Assembly (NCBI GenBank): GCA_050258555.1
Contig: JBLMZA010000098.1
Coordinates: forward strand, 1-64,000
Reading direction: 5' to 3'
Origin: CAISDA01 sp050258555
Lineage (GTDB): Bacteria > Bacteroidota > Ignavibacteria > UBA10030 > UBA8401
DNA length: 64,000 nucleotides
The notes under the pieces were generated by a model that worked only from the letters and a program-made list of their open reading frames with translations, searched no databases and was not told the origin of the DNA. Positions 25,520-34,529 of this stretch are shown one piece after another; position 1 is the stretch's first letter; every line of letters begins with the position of its first letter. Made by a program: the position numbers and the translations under genes.

Positions 25520-25521
25520 CC

Positions 25522-26247
25522 GTGAAGCCTGAGCTCACATACACCGTCTTCACCGATTTCGACGCCACGATCACGCGCGAGGATATCGGAGACAATCTCT
25601 TCCGCGTCTTCGGCGAGTATGAAGCGTGCGTCGGGAATTACCGGCTCTTCCGCGAAGGCAGGCTCGATGCCAGGGAGTGCTGGCGGCGCAACTGCGCCAC
25701 GATCGGCACATTGACGAAGGAAGAGCTCTTCCGGTATGTCGACGGCGTGGAAGCCGATTCCGCATTCCCGCTCTTTGCGGATTTCTGCCGGGCGAAAGGG
25801 ATTCCCGTCGCGGTCGTCTCGGACGGATTCGATGTGTATATCGAGCGCGTGCTGTCGCGCATCGGGCTTTCCCATCTGCCCGTCTACAGCAACAGGCTTT
25901 CCTTTGCCGAGGACGGGACGCTTGTGCCCGAATTCCCGCACACGGATGCCGAATGCGCCGCATGCGCCAACTGCAAGCGCAATCACCTGCTCACGCATGC
26001 GTCGGAAACGGAAGTGATCGTCTACATCGGCGACGGGCATTCGGACTGCTGTCCGGCGCGCTTTGCCGATGTGGTCTTCGCCAAAGCGACGCTGCTGAAA
26101 TATTGCGAGCGGGAAAATATCACGTACCACCGGTTCGAAACATACCGCGATGTGCTTGGCGCATTCCGGCACATGGTCGAGACCTCCGCGCCGCGCAAAC
26201 GGCGCACCGCGGAACTGGCACGCAACGACATTTACATGCAAGGATAA
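25522..26247 (+). CDS. HAD-IB phosphatase, MtnX/SerB-like
   Basis: 241 residues with a GTG start 2 bases after the smc stop. HAD motif I is VFTDFDATITREDIGDN (first Asp the likely nucleophile), motif II is VAVVSDGFDVYIE, and motifs III/IV are seen in IGDGHSDCCPARFADVVFAK. The cap and overall length resemble MtnX-type 2-hydroxy-3-keto-5-methylthiopentenyl-1-phosphate phosphatases and phosphoserine phosphatases. The insert ECAACANCKR carries several cysteines, which may bind a metal. No methionine-salvage genes are nearby, so the substrate is open. Confidence 0.8.
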   Translation: MKPELTYTVFTDFDATITREDIGDNLFRVFGEYEACVGNYRLFREGRLDARECWRRNCATIGTLTKEELFRYVDGVEADSAFPLFADFCRAKGIPVAVVSDGFDVYIERVLSRIGLSHLPVYSNRLSFAEDGTLVPEFPHTDAECAACANCKRNHLLTHASETEVIVYIGDGHSDCCPARFADVVFAKATLLKYCERENITYHRFETYRDVLGAFRHMVETSAPRKRRTAELARNDIYMQG

Positions 26248-26258
26248 CGACTGATTTT

Positions 26259-26837
26259 ATGGACGTCCGACAGAAAATATTCGAACTCCGCGGCTATACG
26301 CCCATTCCATTCATACTCCTGATGCTGATTTACGCCGAGCCCACGTGGGGCTCGATCGCCGCCGGACTCGCCATCGCGCTGGCAGGCGAGGCGCTCCGAT
26401 TCTGGGGCGTCGCCATCGTGGGCACGGAGACCAGGACGACGGGCCCCGTGGGCGCCACGAATCTGATCACCGACGGGCCCTTTGCCTATGTGCGCAACCC
26501 GCTCTATGTCGGCAACATGACGATTTATTTCGGCTTCGGCATCATGTCCAATGCGCTCATGCCGTGGCTTGCCGTGATTGCGCTCGTGTATTTCATCGTG
26601 CAGTATCACCTGATCGTCTCGCGCGAAGAGGAGCATCTTCGCGCCGCATTCGGTGAAGAGTATGCGCGCTACTGCGCCAATGTGCCGCGCTTTTTCCCGC
26701 GCTTCACGCCGTATCAGGCGGAGCGTTCGTTCCACCGTGATCCCGATGTGAAGCGCGGCTTTGAATCCGAGCGCCGCACGCTTCAGGCCTTCGGCATCAT
26801 ATTCACGCTCATCGTGCTGCGCGCCATTTTGCGCTGA
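26259..26837 (+). CDS. Isoprenylcysteine carboxyl methyltransferase-family membrane protein
   Basis: 192 residues from the ATG at 26259, with AGGA about 14 bases upstream. Four or five membrane segments are visible, and the C-terminal core has DGPFAYVRNPLYVGN and EEEHLRAAFGEEYARYC, the SAM-binding pattern of ICMT/PEMT-type methyltransferases. Bacterial members are mostly uncharacterised and may methylate lipids or small molecules. It lies between the HAD phosphatase and lpxB, in what looks like one long operon. Confidence 0.82.
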   Translation: MDVRQKIFELRGYTPIPFILLMLIYAEPTWGSIAAGLAIALAGEALRFWGVAIVGTETRTTGPVGATNLITDGPFAYVRNPLYVGNMTIYFGFGIMSNALMPWLAVIALVYFIVQYHLIVSREEEHLRAAFGEEYARYCANVPRFFPRFTPYQAERSFHRDPDVKRGFESERRTLQAFGIIFTLIVLRAILR

Positions 26838-26884
26838 GGCCCGGAAGCCTTTCACCAAACGACCGTCACAGACACAAGGGGAGG

Positions 26885-28051
26885 ATGATGAAACGGGTGA
26901 TGATCATAGCCGGCGAGGCATCCGGCGATGCGCACGGGGCGGGAGTGGTGCGCGAGCTGAAGCGTGCGGCGCCGGAGATGGACATCTTCGGCATCGGCGG
27001 AGACAAGATGGAGCGCGAGGGCATGACGCTCACATTCCATGTGCGCGAGATGTCGTTCATGGGATTTGTGGAAGTGCTGCGGCATCTTCCGCTCATCCGC
27101 CGTGTGGAGCGCACGCTCGAAGCGCTGTTGAAGACGAGAAGGCCCGATGCGGTGCTCCTGATCGATTATCCGGGATTCAATCTCCGCTTTGCGCGCATCG
27201 CAAAGCGCGCGGGCGTGAAGGTGTTCTATTACATCAGCCCGCAGGTCTGGGCGTGGAAGAAGGGCCGGCTCAAAAAAATGCCCGCCCTCATCGACAAGAT
27301 GATGGTGATCCTGCCCTTTGAAGAGCGGCTGTACAAGGAGCACGGCATTCCGGTCGAGTTTGTGGGCCATCCGCTTCTGGAAGAGTTGCATGTCGATGAA
27401 TCGAGAGAGGAATTCTGCAGCCGCATCGGCGTCGATCCGGCAAGAAAGATCATCGCGCTGATTCCCGGCAGCCGCAATCAGGAAATCCGCCGGCTCTTTC
27501 CGCCGATGCTCGAGGCGGCCGAACTATTGCGCAAGAATCATCCGATCGAGATCGTGGTCGCGGCCGCGCCCTCGATTCCCGTCACGCTCTATCGGGAGAT
27601 GATACGTCAGGCGGAACAGGGAAGCGATGCCGACACTGTGTCTGTGGCGCACGCCTCCATGACGGTGAAGGTCGCCGAGAATTCGACGCATGCGCTCATG
27701 AAGTTCGCCTATGCGGCCATCGTGACCAGCGGCACCGCGACGCTGGAAACGGCATGTTTCGGCACGCCGATGGCGGTGGTGTATAAGACGTCGTGGATCA
27801 CGTATTGGCTCGCCCGGCTTGTGGTGCGCATCGACACGATCTCGCTGGTCAATATCCTTGCCGGCAGGAAGGTCGTGCCCGAGCTCATACAGCATGAGGC
27901 CGGGCCGGAACGCATCGCACGCGTGATCGGGCGCTACCTCTCCGATTCAGCGCACTATGAAACAGTCCGCGCCGAACTCTCACGCGTCACGGAGATGATG
28001 GGAGAGCCCGGCGCATCGAAAAAAGTCGCCGAGGCGCTGCTCGATGCCTGA
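26885..28051 (+). CDS. lpxB: Lipid-A-disaccharide synthase
   Basis: 388 residues. It condenses UDP-2,3-diacylglucosamine with lipid X to form the lipid A disaccharide, at the cytoplasmic face of the inner membrane. Family motifs: IIAGEASGDAHGAG at the start, ISPQVWAWKKGRLK around residue 117, FVGHPLLEE near 159 and IVTSGTATLETA near 280. GGGGAGG directly precedes two adjacent ATGs (26885 and 26888); either may be used. The stop overlaps the next gene by 8 bases, followed by lpxK, so three lipid A genes are coupled. Confidence 0.96.
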   Translation: MMKRVMIIAGEASGDAHGAGVVRELKRAAPEMDIFGIGGDKMEREGMTLTFHVREMSFMGFVEVLRHLPLIRRVERTLEALLKTRRPDAVLLIDYPGFNLRFARIAKRAGVKVFYYISPQVWAWKKGRLKKMPALIDKMMVILPFEERLYKEHGIPVEFVGHPLLEELHVDESREEFCSRIGVDPARKIIALIPGSRNQEIRRLFPPMLEAAELLRKNHPIEIVVAAAPSIPVTLYREMIRQAEQGSDADTVSVAHASMTVKVAENSTHALMKFAYAAIVTSGTATLETACFGTPMAVVYKTSWITYWLARLVVRIDTISLVNILAGRKVVPELIQHEAGPERIARVIGRYLSDSAHYETVRAELSRVTEMMGEPGASKKVAEALLDA

Positions 28052-28757
28052 AGCCCGGAGGGACATTCCGCTTCTGCGGCGGATGGGGTATCGGGCGCTG
28101 GCATCTCTGGCGCGGCTCATCTGCCTGTCGCTTCGCCTGCGGCGCGAGAACGCCGGAGCGCTCGAGGCGATACGCGCCGAAGGGAAAAATTGCGTGATCG
28201 CCTTCTGGCACGGCTCGATGATTCCGGGATGGTTCTTCCACCGTCCGGAAGGAGAGGAACAGGCCTCGGCGCTGGTGAGTTTGAGTAAAGATGGAACGAT
28301 CCTTGCATCGGTTCTGGAAGACTGGGGCTTCGAGCTCATCCGCGGGTCCAGCCATGTGGGAGGACGCGAGGCGCTCCACCGCATGACCGACCTCGTAAAG
28401 GAAGGGCGGACGCTCGTCATGACGCCCGACGGTCCGCGGGGTCCCCGGCATGTGATGAAAGCCGGCGCGGCCCTGGCCGCACATCGTGCGGGAGTGCCGC
28501 TGGTGATGGCGGGCATCGCCATCGAGCGGAAGAAAGTGTTCCCGAAAAGCTGGGACAAGTTTGAAATGCCGCTGCCGTTTTCGCGCGTGTGCATCTGGTA
28601 TGACACTCCCTTCATGCCGGAGAGCGATGGAAGCGGCGCACAGGAACCGGACCGCCAGGCCTTCGAGCAATGGATCCGTACGCTTGAAGCACGGTTGAAT
28701 GATCTGCAGACGAAAGCGCATCGCGCGCTCGGCATCCAGGAGCCATACGACACATGA
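28044..28757 (+). CDS. DUF374-family lysophospholipid/lipid A acyltransferase-like protein
   Basis: 237 residues. Its ATG lies inside the lpxB stop region, so translation is coupled. The sequence has the DUF374 acyltransferase signature: FWHGSMIPGWFF (His likely catalytic), LVSLSKDGTILASVL, GSSHVGGREALHRM and TPDGPRGPRHVMKAG. It probably transfers an acyl chain or KDO-proximal group in LPS maturation, given its place between lpxB and lpxK. One N-terminal hydrophobic stretch could anchor it to the membrane. The exact acceptor is unknown. Confidence 0.88.
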   Translation: MPEARRDIPLLRRMGYRALASLARLICLSLRLRRENAGALEAIRAEGKNCVIAFWHGSMIPGWFFHRPEGEEQASALVSLSKDGTILASVLEDWGFELIRGSSHVGGREALHRMTDLVKEGRTLVMTPDGPRGPRHVMKAGAALAAHRAGVPLVMAGIAIERKKVFPKSWDKFEMPLPFSRVCIWYDTPFMPESDGSGAQEPDRQAFEQWIRTLEARLNDLQTKAHRALGIQEPYDT

Positions 28758-29800
28758 AGCCTCACAGGATTCTTTATCCCTTCTCGCTTCTCTATGGCGC
28801 GGTGATGACGATACGGAATGCGTTCTTTGAGAACAAGCTTTTGAAGCGCGAGGAAGCCGGCGTGCCCGTCATCTCGATCGGCAATCTGACCACAGGCGGC
28901 ACCGGAAAGACGCCCCTCGTGGAACTGACTGCCGCCCTGGTGCGCGACTCGGGCATCCGCACAGCCATCGTGAGCCGGGGATATGGGAGAGCCTCATCGG
29001 GACTCGTTGTCGTCTCGGACGGCACGCGCCTGGTTGCCGATGCCGCGCAGGCAGGCGACGAGCCGCACCAGTTGGCCGAGGCCCTGCCGGGTGTTGCGGT
29101 GATCGTGGATGAAGTGAGAGCCAGAGGCGCGCGCTATGCCGTCGAAAATTTCAATGCAGGCTGCCTCATACTCGATGACGGATTCCAGCACCGGTCGCTC
29201 GATCGTTCGCTCGATATCGTGGTGATCGACGGCTCGCAGGATCTCTTTTCGATGCCGATGCTTCCCTCCGGGTACAGGCGAGAGCCATTGAGCGCGCTGA
29301 AACGGGCCGGAGCGTTCATCATCACGAAAGCCGATGATCCTGCACGAGTTGAAACACTTCGTGCACGACTGCGCGCGTATACGGCGGCGCCCGTCTTTCT
29401 CGGCACATACGAGCCGGTGGCGCTCTGCACGATGGGCCGGGCCGAGAGTGCATCGCCCGATACGATCAAAGGCCTGCGTGTTGCGGCATTCTGCGGCATC
29501 GGACAGCCCGAAAACTTCCGCCGGACGCTCGAAGCGCTCGGGGCGGATGTGGCGGCATTCAAGGCGTTTGCCGATCACCATGCCTATACGATGGAAGAAT
29601 GCCAAGGGCTCGAGCGCCTGAGGCGCGAGACGGGAGCAACGATTCTTGTGACGACGGAAAAGGATGCGCACCGCCTCTCGGGACTCACGGCGTGCAGATC
29701 CGGAGAATCCGTCCGCTTTGTGAAGATGCGCGCTGCGATCCGCGAGCACGAAGAATTTCATGCGCTCATTGCCGGCACGGCTGCCGGACAGTGTGTGTGA
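28754..29800 (+). CDS. lpxK: Tetraacyldisaccharide 4'-kinase
   Basis: 348 residues. It phosphorylates the 4' position of the lipid A precursor at the inner membrane. The Walker A loop is SIGNLTTGGTGKTPLVE at about residues 41-57, preceded by a hydrophobic N-terminal region. Other LpxK segments are AIVSRGYGR, GCLILDDGFQHRSLDR and LLPSGYRREPLSALKRA (here MLPSGYRREP). The start overlaps the previous stop in an ATGA arrangement, so it belongs to the lpxB operon. Confidence 0.95.
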   Translation: MKPHRILYPFSLLYGAVMTIRNAFFENKLLKREEAGVPVISIGNLTTGGTGKTPLVELTAALVRDSGIRTAIVSRGYGRASSGLVVVSDGTRLVADAAQAGDEPHQLAEALPGVAVIVDEVRARGARYAVENFNAGCLILDDGFQHRSLDRSLDIVVIDGSQDLFSMPMLPSGYRREPLSALKRAGAFIITKADDPARVETLRARLRAYTAAPVFLGTYEPVALCTMGRAESASPDTIKGLRVAAFCGIGQPENFRRTLEALGADVAAFKAFADHHAYTMEECQGLERLRRETGATILVTTEKDAHRLSGLTACRSGESVRFVKMRAAIREHEEFHALIAGTAAGQCV

Positions 29801-29831
29801 AGAGCGCGCGCTGAAGATTCATTCTATACTA

Positions 29832-29853
29832 CTCTGCGCCTGTAAGCGCAGGG
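29832..29853 (+). other. Hairpin in the queA leader
   Basis: CTCTGCGC-CTGTAA-GCGCAGGG forms an 8-base-pair stem with one G-U pair, about 48 bases before queA. A -10-like TATACT lies at 29825-29830 without a visible -35. The sequence does not match the preQ1 riboswitch pattern I know, so a regulatory role is uncertain. Confidence 0.3.
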
Positions 29854-29900
29854 GTTTCTGTTTCACTAACAGGCCGCTTCGGCCGCAAAGGACCACTTCA

Positions 29901-30938
29901 ATGAAACTTTCCGACTTCAAGTATCCCTTACCGCGCAATCTTGTTGCGAAGTATCCTGCGTCCCCGCGTGATCACTCGCGGTTGATGGTGCTGAATCGTG
30001 CCGATGAAACGATCGAAGACCGCCGCTTCAGCGACATCGTCGACTACTTCAAGAAGGGCGACACGCTGGTGGTCAACGAGACGAAGGTCTTTCAGGCGCG
30101 TCTCTTCGGAAAGAAGGAAAAGACGAACGCCAAGATCGAGGTCTTCCTGCTGCGCCAGTTGAACGTCGAAGACAACATCTGGGACGTGATCGTCGATCCG
30201 GCGCGCAAGGTCAGAATCGGCAACAAGATCTATTTCGACGACGGGCAGCTCTGGTGCGAGGTGATCGACAATACGACATCGCGCGGGCGCACGGTGCGCT
30301 TCAACTATACGGGCGACTTCTTCAAGGTGATCGACCGGATCGGACAGACGCCGCTTCCGTATTACATCAAGCGCGATCCCACGCCGAAGGACAAGGAAGC
30401 CTATCAGACCGTCTTCGCAAAGACCGTGGGCGCCGTGGCCGCTCCGACAGCCGGACTCCATTTCACCAAGCCGCTGATCAAGAAGCTCGAGAAAAAGGGC
30501 GTGAAGGTCGCTCCGGTGCTCCTGCATATCGGACTCGGCACATTCCGCACGGTCGAAGTGGAGGATCTCACGAAGCACAAGATGGATTCCGAATATTTCG
30601 AGGTCTCGGCCGAATCCGCGCTGACGGTCAACAAGTCGATCGATTCGAGGAACAACGTCTTCGTCTGCGGCACCAGCGCCACGCGCGCCGTCGAAAGCTG
30701 CGTCACGACAGACGGGCATCTGAAGATGGGACGCGGCTGGACCGACAAGTTCATCTTCCCGCCGTATGATTTCAAGGTTGCCGACAAGCTCATTACGAAT
30801 TTCCACATGCCCGAATCGACGCTCCTGATGCTCGTGGCGGCCTTCGCCAATCACGAATTCATCATGCGCGCCTATAAACAAGCAATCAAGAAAGGATACC
30901 GCTTCTACAGTTACGGCGACGCGATGCTGATTCTCTGA
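29901..30938 (+). CDS. queA: S-adenosylmethionine:tRNA ribosyltransferase-isomerase
   Basis: 345 residues from the ATG at 29901 (MKLSDFKYPLPRNLVAKYPA). QueA makes epoxyqueuosine at position 34 of tRNAs from preQ1 and SAM. Family segments include PRDHSRLMVLNR, VVNETKVFQARLFGKK, TVGAVAAPTAGLHFTKPLI, LHIGLGTFRTVEVEDLTKHK and LITNFHMPESTLLMLVAAFA. No other queuosine gene is nearby. It follows lpxK by 100 bases and may be expressed partly with the lipid A operon. Confidence 0.95.
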   Translation: MKLSDFKYPLPRNLVAKYPASPRDHSRLMVLNRADETIEDRRFSDIVDYFKKGDTLVVNETKVFQARLFGKKEKTNAKIEVFLLRQLNVEDNIWDVIVDPARKVRIGNKIYFDDGQLWCEVIDNTTSRGRTVRFNYTGDFFKVIDRIGQTPLPYYIKRDPTPKDKEAYQTVFAKTVGAVAAPTAGLHFTKPLIKKLEKKGVKVAPVLLHIGLGTFRTVEVEDLTKHKMDSEYFEVSAESALTVNKSIDSRNNVFVCGTSATRAVESCVTTDGHLKMGRGWTDKFIFPPYDFKVADKLITNFHMPESTLLMLVAAFANHEFIMRAYKQAIKKGYRFYSYGDAMLIL

Positions 30939-31001
30939 TTTTTTTCAGAAAACCGGCTGTATCGTATAGACATCGTGTGAACGATCCGGGCGTAGAGACT
31001 T

Positions 31002-32900
31002 ATGTTCAGCCTGCAGCTCTTATTTTTTGTCGGCGTCAATGTTGCGCTCGTCGGGGCCTTTGCGTTCCTGATGCGGCGCAAGAATATGCTGTCGTATTTC
31101 GAGAACAGCAGATGGTGGCTCACATGGCTGTCCGTGGCCATCATCACGTTGATGGATGAATTGACGTCAATCTTTTATGCGCCGAGCGAAGCCTTCCGCT
31201 TCATCGGCTATCATGCCATCGTTTTCATTGCGGTCACCTCCGTGCTCATGCGCATGCTTTCCTGGCGCATGACGGAGATCGCCGAAGTCCTCGAGCTCCA
31301 CGGCGTCAGGGGCGGAGGCGTCTATTCATTCTCGTATCTGGTATTGGGCCCGACGATTTCCTTTGTGGCTGTCAGCTCGATCATCGTCGATTATGTGCTC
31401 ACCGCGTCGATTTCGACGGTGAGCGCGGTCGAAAACGGCATGTCGTTTTTCGCCATGGGTCCCGGCGGCAAGTACATCCTGCAGGTGGGCATCATCTGGC
31501 TTGTGGCGGGATTGAACATCCTGGGCATCAAGGAAAACGCCAAGGTGACATTCGGCATTTTTGTCGTGGCGGCCTTCGTGCTGATCAATCTCCTGGCCGG
31601 CGGCATGGCCAATATGACAGCCCCGAACTGGCAGACGATCGGCCATTCGATCGTCGATGTGGGCAAGATCTTCGACAACAACCACTGGATCAACACCTAC
31701 TATCTCATCATCGTCGGCATCTCGAGCTGTATCCTTGCCTATTCGGGCATCGAATCGGTCGTGCAGACGGCGGGCCTCGTGAAATCCTGGCGCGACGTCC
31801 ACAAGGCCTATCTCTTCCTGGCCTTCACCACCGGCATTTTCACGCCGCTGCTGGCGATGGTCGTGCTCTCCTCGAACATCAATATTTCGGAGCACGAGAC
31901 CGATCTCATCACGCAGTTCGCCCAGACCGTGGGCGGCGTGCCCTTCGGCATCCTGGTGGGCGCGATGGCGAGCATTCTGCTGATCATGGCCGTCAACACG
32001 GCCTATGTGGCCTCGAGCGAGCTCATGGAGCGCGTGGCGCACCGCTACGGCTTCCACTGGATCATCAAGACGAACAAGCGTCAGTCGCTCTACCGCATCC
32101 ATGTGGCCAATGCGGTCTTCTTCACGTTCATCATCACGATCACCGGCGGCAGCCAGAAGATCCTGGCCGAAATGTACGCGCTCGGCCTCATCGCGAGCTT
32201 CACGATCAACATGGGCAGCCTGCTGATCTACCGCTATTCGAAGGGCACATCGGACGTGCGCGCCTACAATACGTCGCGCTCGCTGACGCTCGTGCTCTTT
32301 GCGGTCTTCGCCTCGAGCTTCCTCTATCTTGCCTATCACAAGCCCTTCGGCACGATGCTCTGGACGACGGTCACCGCGGCCTTCCTGTTTGTCGGACTGC
32401 GTGTGGCAAAGAAGCGTGCCCCCGAGATCAAGCACATACAGCAGACCGATGTGCCGCTCAATATGATCTTCTTTCTGGCCGAATCGGATTCGGACGAAAT
32501 CGACATTTATTTCCGCCGTCCGCTCGAGAACGCGCCGGAGCAGCAGGGCGCCACATCGGCCTACATCAGCCTCTATTCGCCGCGCCAGGGAGGCATTCCG
32601 GAAAAGATGGCGCCGAATCATTTCCGGTTTTCCAATCAGCGCAAGACGCTCTACGAAGGCATCACCGAGATCCTCTATACGCTCGATTACGAGCTGCCGG
32701 ACAAGAAGATCGTCGTGCATTTCGGATGGCCTCTTTCATCGTGGCTCGACAGACTGTCGACCGGCGTGATGGTCTTTTCGATCATGCGTCTGCCGAAGAT
32801 CTTCCCGCGCTTCACATTCGTCATCGAATATTTCGGCAAGCCGAAGGAGCCGCCTCTTCCCGAGACGACGGCCGGCTCGGTCAACGAGCTGCTGCCGTAA
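31002..32900 (+). CDS. APC-superfamily amino acid permease with long C-terminal soluble domain
   Basis: 632 residues. Residues 1-470 contain about 12 membrane segments with APC-like features such as GGGVYSFSYLVLGPTISFVA and a well-conserved helix CILAYSGIESVVQTAGLV. Residues about 480-632 are soluble and contain ADPLNM-type strands (DVPLNMIFFLAESDSDEIDI, KKIVVHFGWPLSSW) that I do not recognise as a known domain. It probably imports amino acids or amines across the inner membrane. The tail could sense or regulate. It stands alone between queA and ispD, with only 21 bases to ispD. Confidence 0.8.
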   Translation: MFSLQLLFFVGVNVALVGAFAFLMRRKNMLSYFENSRWWLTWLSVAIITLMDELTSIFYAPSEAFRFIGYHAIVFIAVTSVLMRMLSWRMTEIAEVLELHGVRGGGVYSFSYLVLGPTISFVAVSSIIVDYVLTASISTVSAVENGMSFFAMGPGGKYILQVGIIWLVAGLNILGIKENAKVTFGIFVVAAFVLINLLAGGMANMTAPNWQTIGHSIVDVGKIFDNNHWINTYYLIIVGISSCILAYSGIESVVQTAGLVKSWRDVHKAYLFLAFTTGIFTPLLAMVVLSSNINISEHETDLITQFAQTVGGVPFGILVGAMASILLIMAVNTAYVASSELMERVAHRYGFHWIIKTNKRQSLYRIHVANAVFFTFIITITGGSQKILAEMYALGLIASFTINMGSLLIYRYSKGTSDVRAYNTSRSLTLVLFAVFASSFLYLAYHKPFGTMLWTTVTAAFLFVGLRVAKKRAPEIKHIQQTDVPLNMIFFLAESDSDEIDIYFRRPLENAPEQQGATSAYISLYSPRQGGIPEKMAPNHFRFSNQRKTLYEGITEILYTLDYELPDKKIVVHFGWPLSSWLDRLSTGVMVFSIMRLPKIFPRFTFVIEYFGKPKEPPLPETTAGSVNELLP

Positions 32901-32921
32901 GGGACATAAAACCGTCTGACT

Positions 32922-33614
32922 ATGCACACAAGCGTCATCATCCCGGCTGCCGGCATCGGCGAACGCATGGGCTCCGCCATCGGCAAGCAGTTTCTTTCGA
33001 TCAAAGGAACGCCGATTATCATCCATACGCTCCGCTGCTTCCAGGCAAGCGACGCAATCGACGAGATCATCATCGTCACGCGCGAAGAGTCCTTCGCGAT
33101 GCTCGAAACGCTGCTTGCCGAAGCCTCGCTCTCGAAGGTCCGTCCGTTGGTGAAAGGGGGAGCGCGCCGCCAGGATTCTGTGGCACACGGTCTCGCGGCC
33201 GTGGCGCCTTCGACCGAGATCGTGCTTGTGCACGATGCGGTCCGGCCCTTCGTCCGCGCTTCGACGATCGCCCAGGTCGCGGATGCCGCGCGCCACTTCG
33301 GCGCGGCCATCGCCGCCGTGCGTGCCAAGGATACGATCAAGCAGGCGGGCACGGACGGACGCGTGGCTGCAACGCTCGACCGTTCGCTTCTGTGGAATGT
33401 GCAGACCCCTCAGGGCTTCCGCACCGAACTCCTGCGCGAAGCGTACGCCCGGGCGCTTGAGGAGAATTTTGATGCCACGGACGATTCGATGCTTGTCGAG
33501 CGTCTCGGCATTCATCCGGTGATCGTCGAAGCAAGCTATGAGAATATCAAGATCACGACGCCGGATGATCTGCTTCTGGGCGAACTATTGGCAGAGCGTT
33601 CGATGTTCCGCTGA
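32922..33614 (+). CDS. ispD: 2-C-methyl-D-erythritol 4-phosphate cytidylyltransferase
   Basis: 230 residues, a normal IspD. It makes CDP-ME from MEP and CTP in the non-mevalonate isoprenoid pathway. The nucleotide-binding motif is IIPAAGIGERMGSAIGKQFL at residues 5-24; the active-site segments VLVHDAVRPFV and WNVQTPQGFR are present, and the C-terminal IKITTPDDLLLGE is typical. No ispF is attached or adjacent. It probably shares a transcript with the upstream permease. Confidence 0.95.
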   Translation: MHTSVIIPAAGIGERMGSAIGKQFLSIKGTPIIIHTLRCFQASDAIDEIIIVTREESFAMLETLLAEASLSKVRPLVKGGARRQDSVAHGLAAVAPSTEIVLVHDAVRPFVRASTIAQVADAARHFGAAIAAVRAKDTIKQAGTDGRVAATLDRSLLWNVQTPQGFRTELLREAYARALEENFDATDDSMLVERLGIHPVIVEASYENIKITTPDDLLLGELLAERSMFR

Positions 33615-33686
33615 AGCACGCGCTGTTTATTTTCCCGGCGCAGCGTCCGCAAGAATGTGATCGGCCGCAAAGCGGACGATTGAGTC

Positions 33687-33716
33687 TTGATTTTCTCATA
33701 CAAATTGTAGTATTAT
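33687..33716 (+). promoter_or_regulatory. Sigma-70-like promoter in the ispD-plsY gap
   Basis: TTGATT (33687-33692) and TATTAT (33711-33716) are spaced by 18 bases. The gap (33615-33827, 213 bases) contains a weak GTCCGC...GCGGAC inverted repeat at about 33649-33676 upstream. A leader of about 105 bases would precede plsY. Confidence 0.55.
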
Positions 33717-33827
33717 TGAAAAAGCATCCTGCCGGCCACGGGCATCGGTGCCACAGTCAGTGAACAACAGTGGACATGTAGAATATCTACCGATAGCGAA
33801 TTGTGATCGCGATAGTATGAGGACCGT

Positions 33828-34505
33828 ATGTGGAATCTGTTGATCGTCGTTGTCTTGAGTTATCTTGTCGGATCCATCCCCACCAGCATCATCGCCACGA
33901 AAATCGCCCGTGCAGGCGACATCCGTAAGTTCGGCTCCGGCAATGCCGGCGGCACGAATGTGCTGCGCATGCTCGGGTGGAAAGTCGGATTGGCCGTGAT
34001 TTTGTTCGACCTGTTTAAAGGCGCCGTCTCGGCCTACTACATTCCCCGGATCTTCTGGGAGCCGGGACTTCCGTTCCAGAACCAGACGCCGTTTGCCGAT
34101 TTCACCGTCGTGCAGATCATCTGCGGCGTGGCCGCGATTCTCGGGCATATCTGGACGCTCTTTGCCGGATTCAAGGGCGGCAAGGGCGTTGCCACAGGCG
34201 CCGGCATGCTGCTGAGCCTTGCTCCCGTGGAGTTTGCCGTGGCGCTGGCCGTGTTCGGACTTGTCTTCACCGCCTCGCGCTATGTGTCGCTCGGATCGAT
34301 CTCCGGCGCGCTCGCCTTCCCGCTGACGATGTTCTTCCGCGAGAATGTCTTCAACGTGCAGATCCAGGGCTATCATACGCTGATCTTTTTTGCCATCGGC
34401 ACGTCGCTCCTGCTCATCTATACGCATCGTGAGAACATACAGCGGCTGATCGACGGCACCGAAAGCAAGCTGACGAGTTTCCGCGGCTCACACAAACGAA
34501 AATAA
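33828..34505 (+). CDS. plsY: Glycerol-3-phosphate acyltransferase PlsY
   Basis: 225 residues with five or so membrane segments. It transfers an acyl group from acyl-phosphate to glycerol-3-phosphate, the first step of phospholipid synthesis. The conserved loops are visible: LVGSIPTSIIATKIA, then the glycerol-phosphate motif FGSGNAGGTNVLR at about residues 36-48, and FKGGKGVATGAG at about residues 116-127. gpsA follows 24 bases later and supplies its substrate, so the pair forms a small phospholipid operon. Confidence 0.96.
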   Translation: MWNLLIVVVLSYLVGSIPTSIIATKIARAGDIRKFGSGNAGGTNVLRMLGWKVGLAVILFDLFKGAVSAYYIPRIFWEPGLPFQNQTPFADFTVVQIICGVAAILGHIWTLFAGFKGGKGVATGAGMLLSLAPVEFAVALAVFGLVFTASRYVSLGSISGALAFPLTMFFRENVFNVQIQGYHTLIFFAIGTSLLLIYTHRENIQRLIDGTESKLTSFRGSHKRK

Positions 34506-34529
34506 ACCGATCAAGACCGAGTCCATCAT

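Noticed and set aside
29801..29900. preQ1 riboswitch in front of queA
   Set aside because: The leader has a short hairpin but not the C-rich loop and A-rich tail of preQ1-I that I would expect; queA also does not need one in many bacteria.
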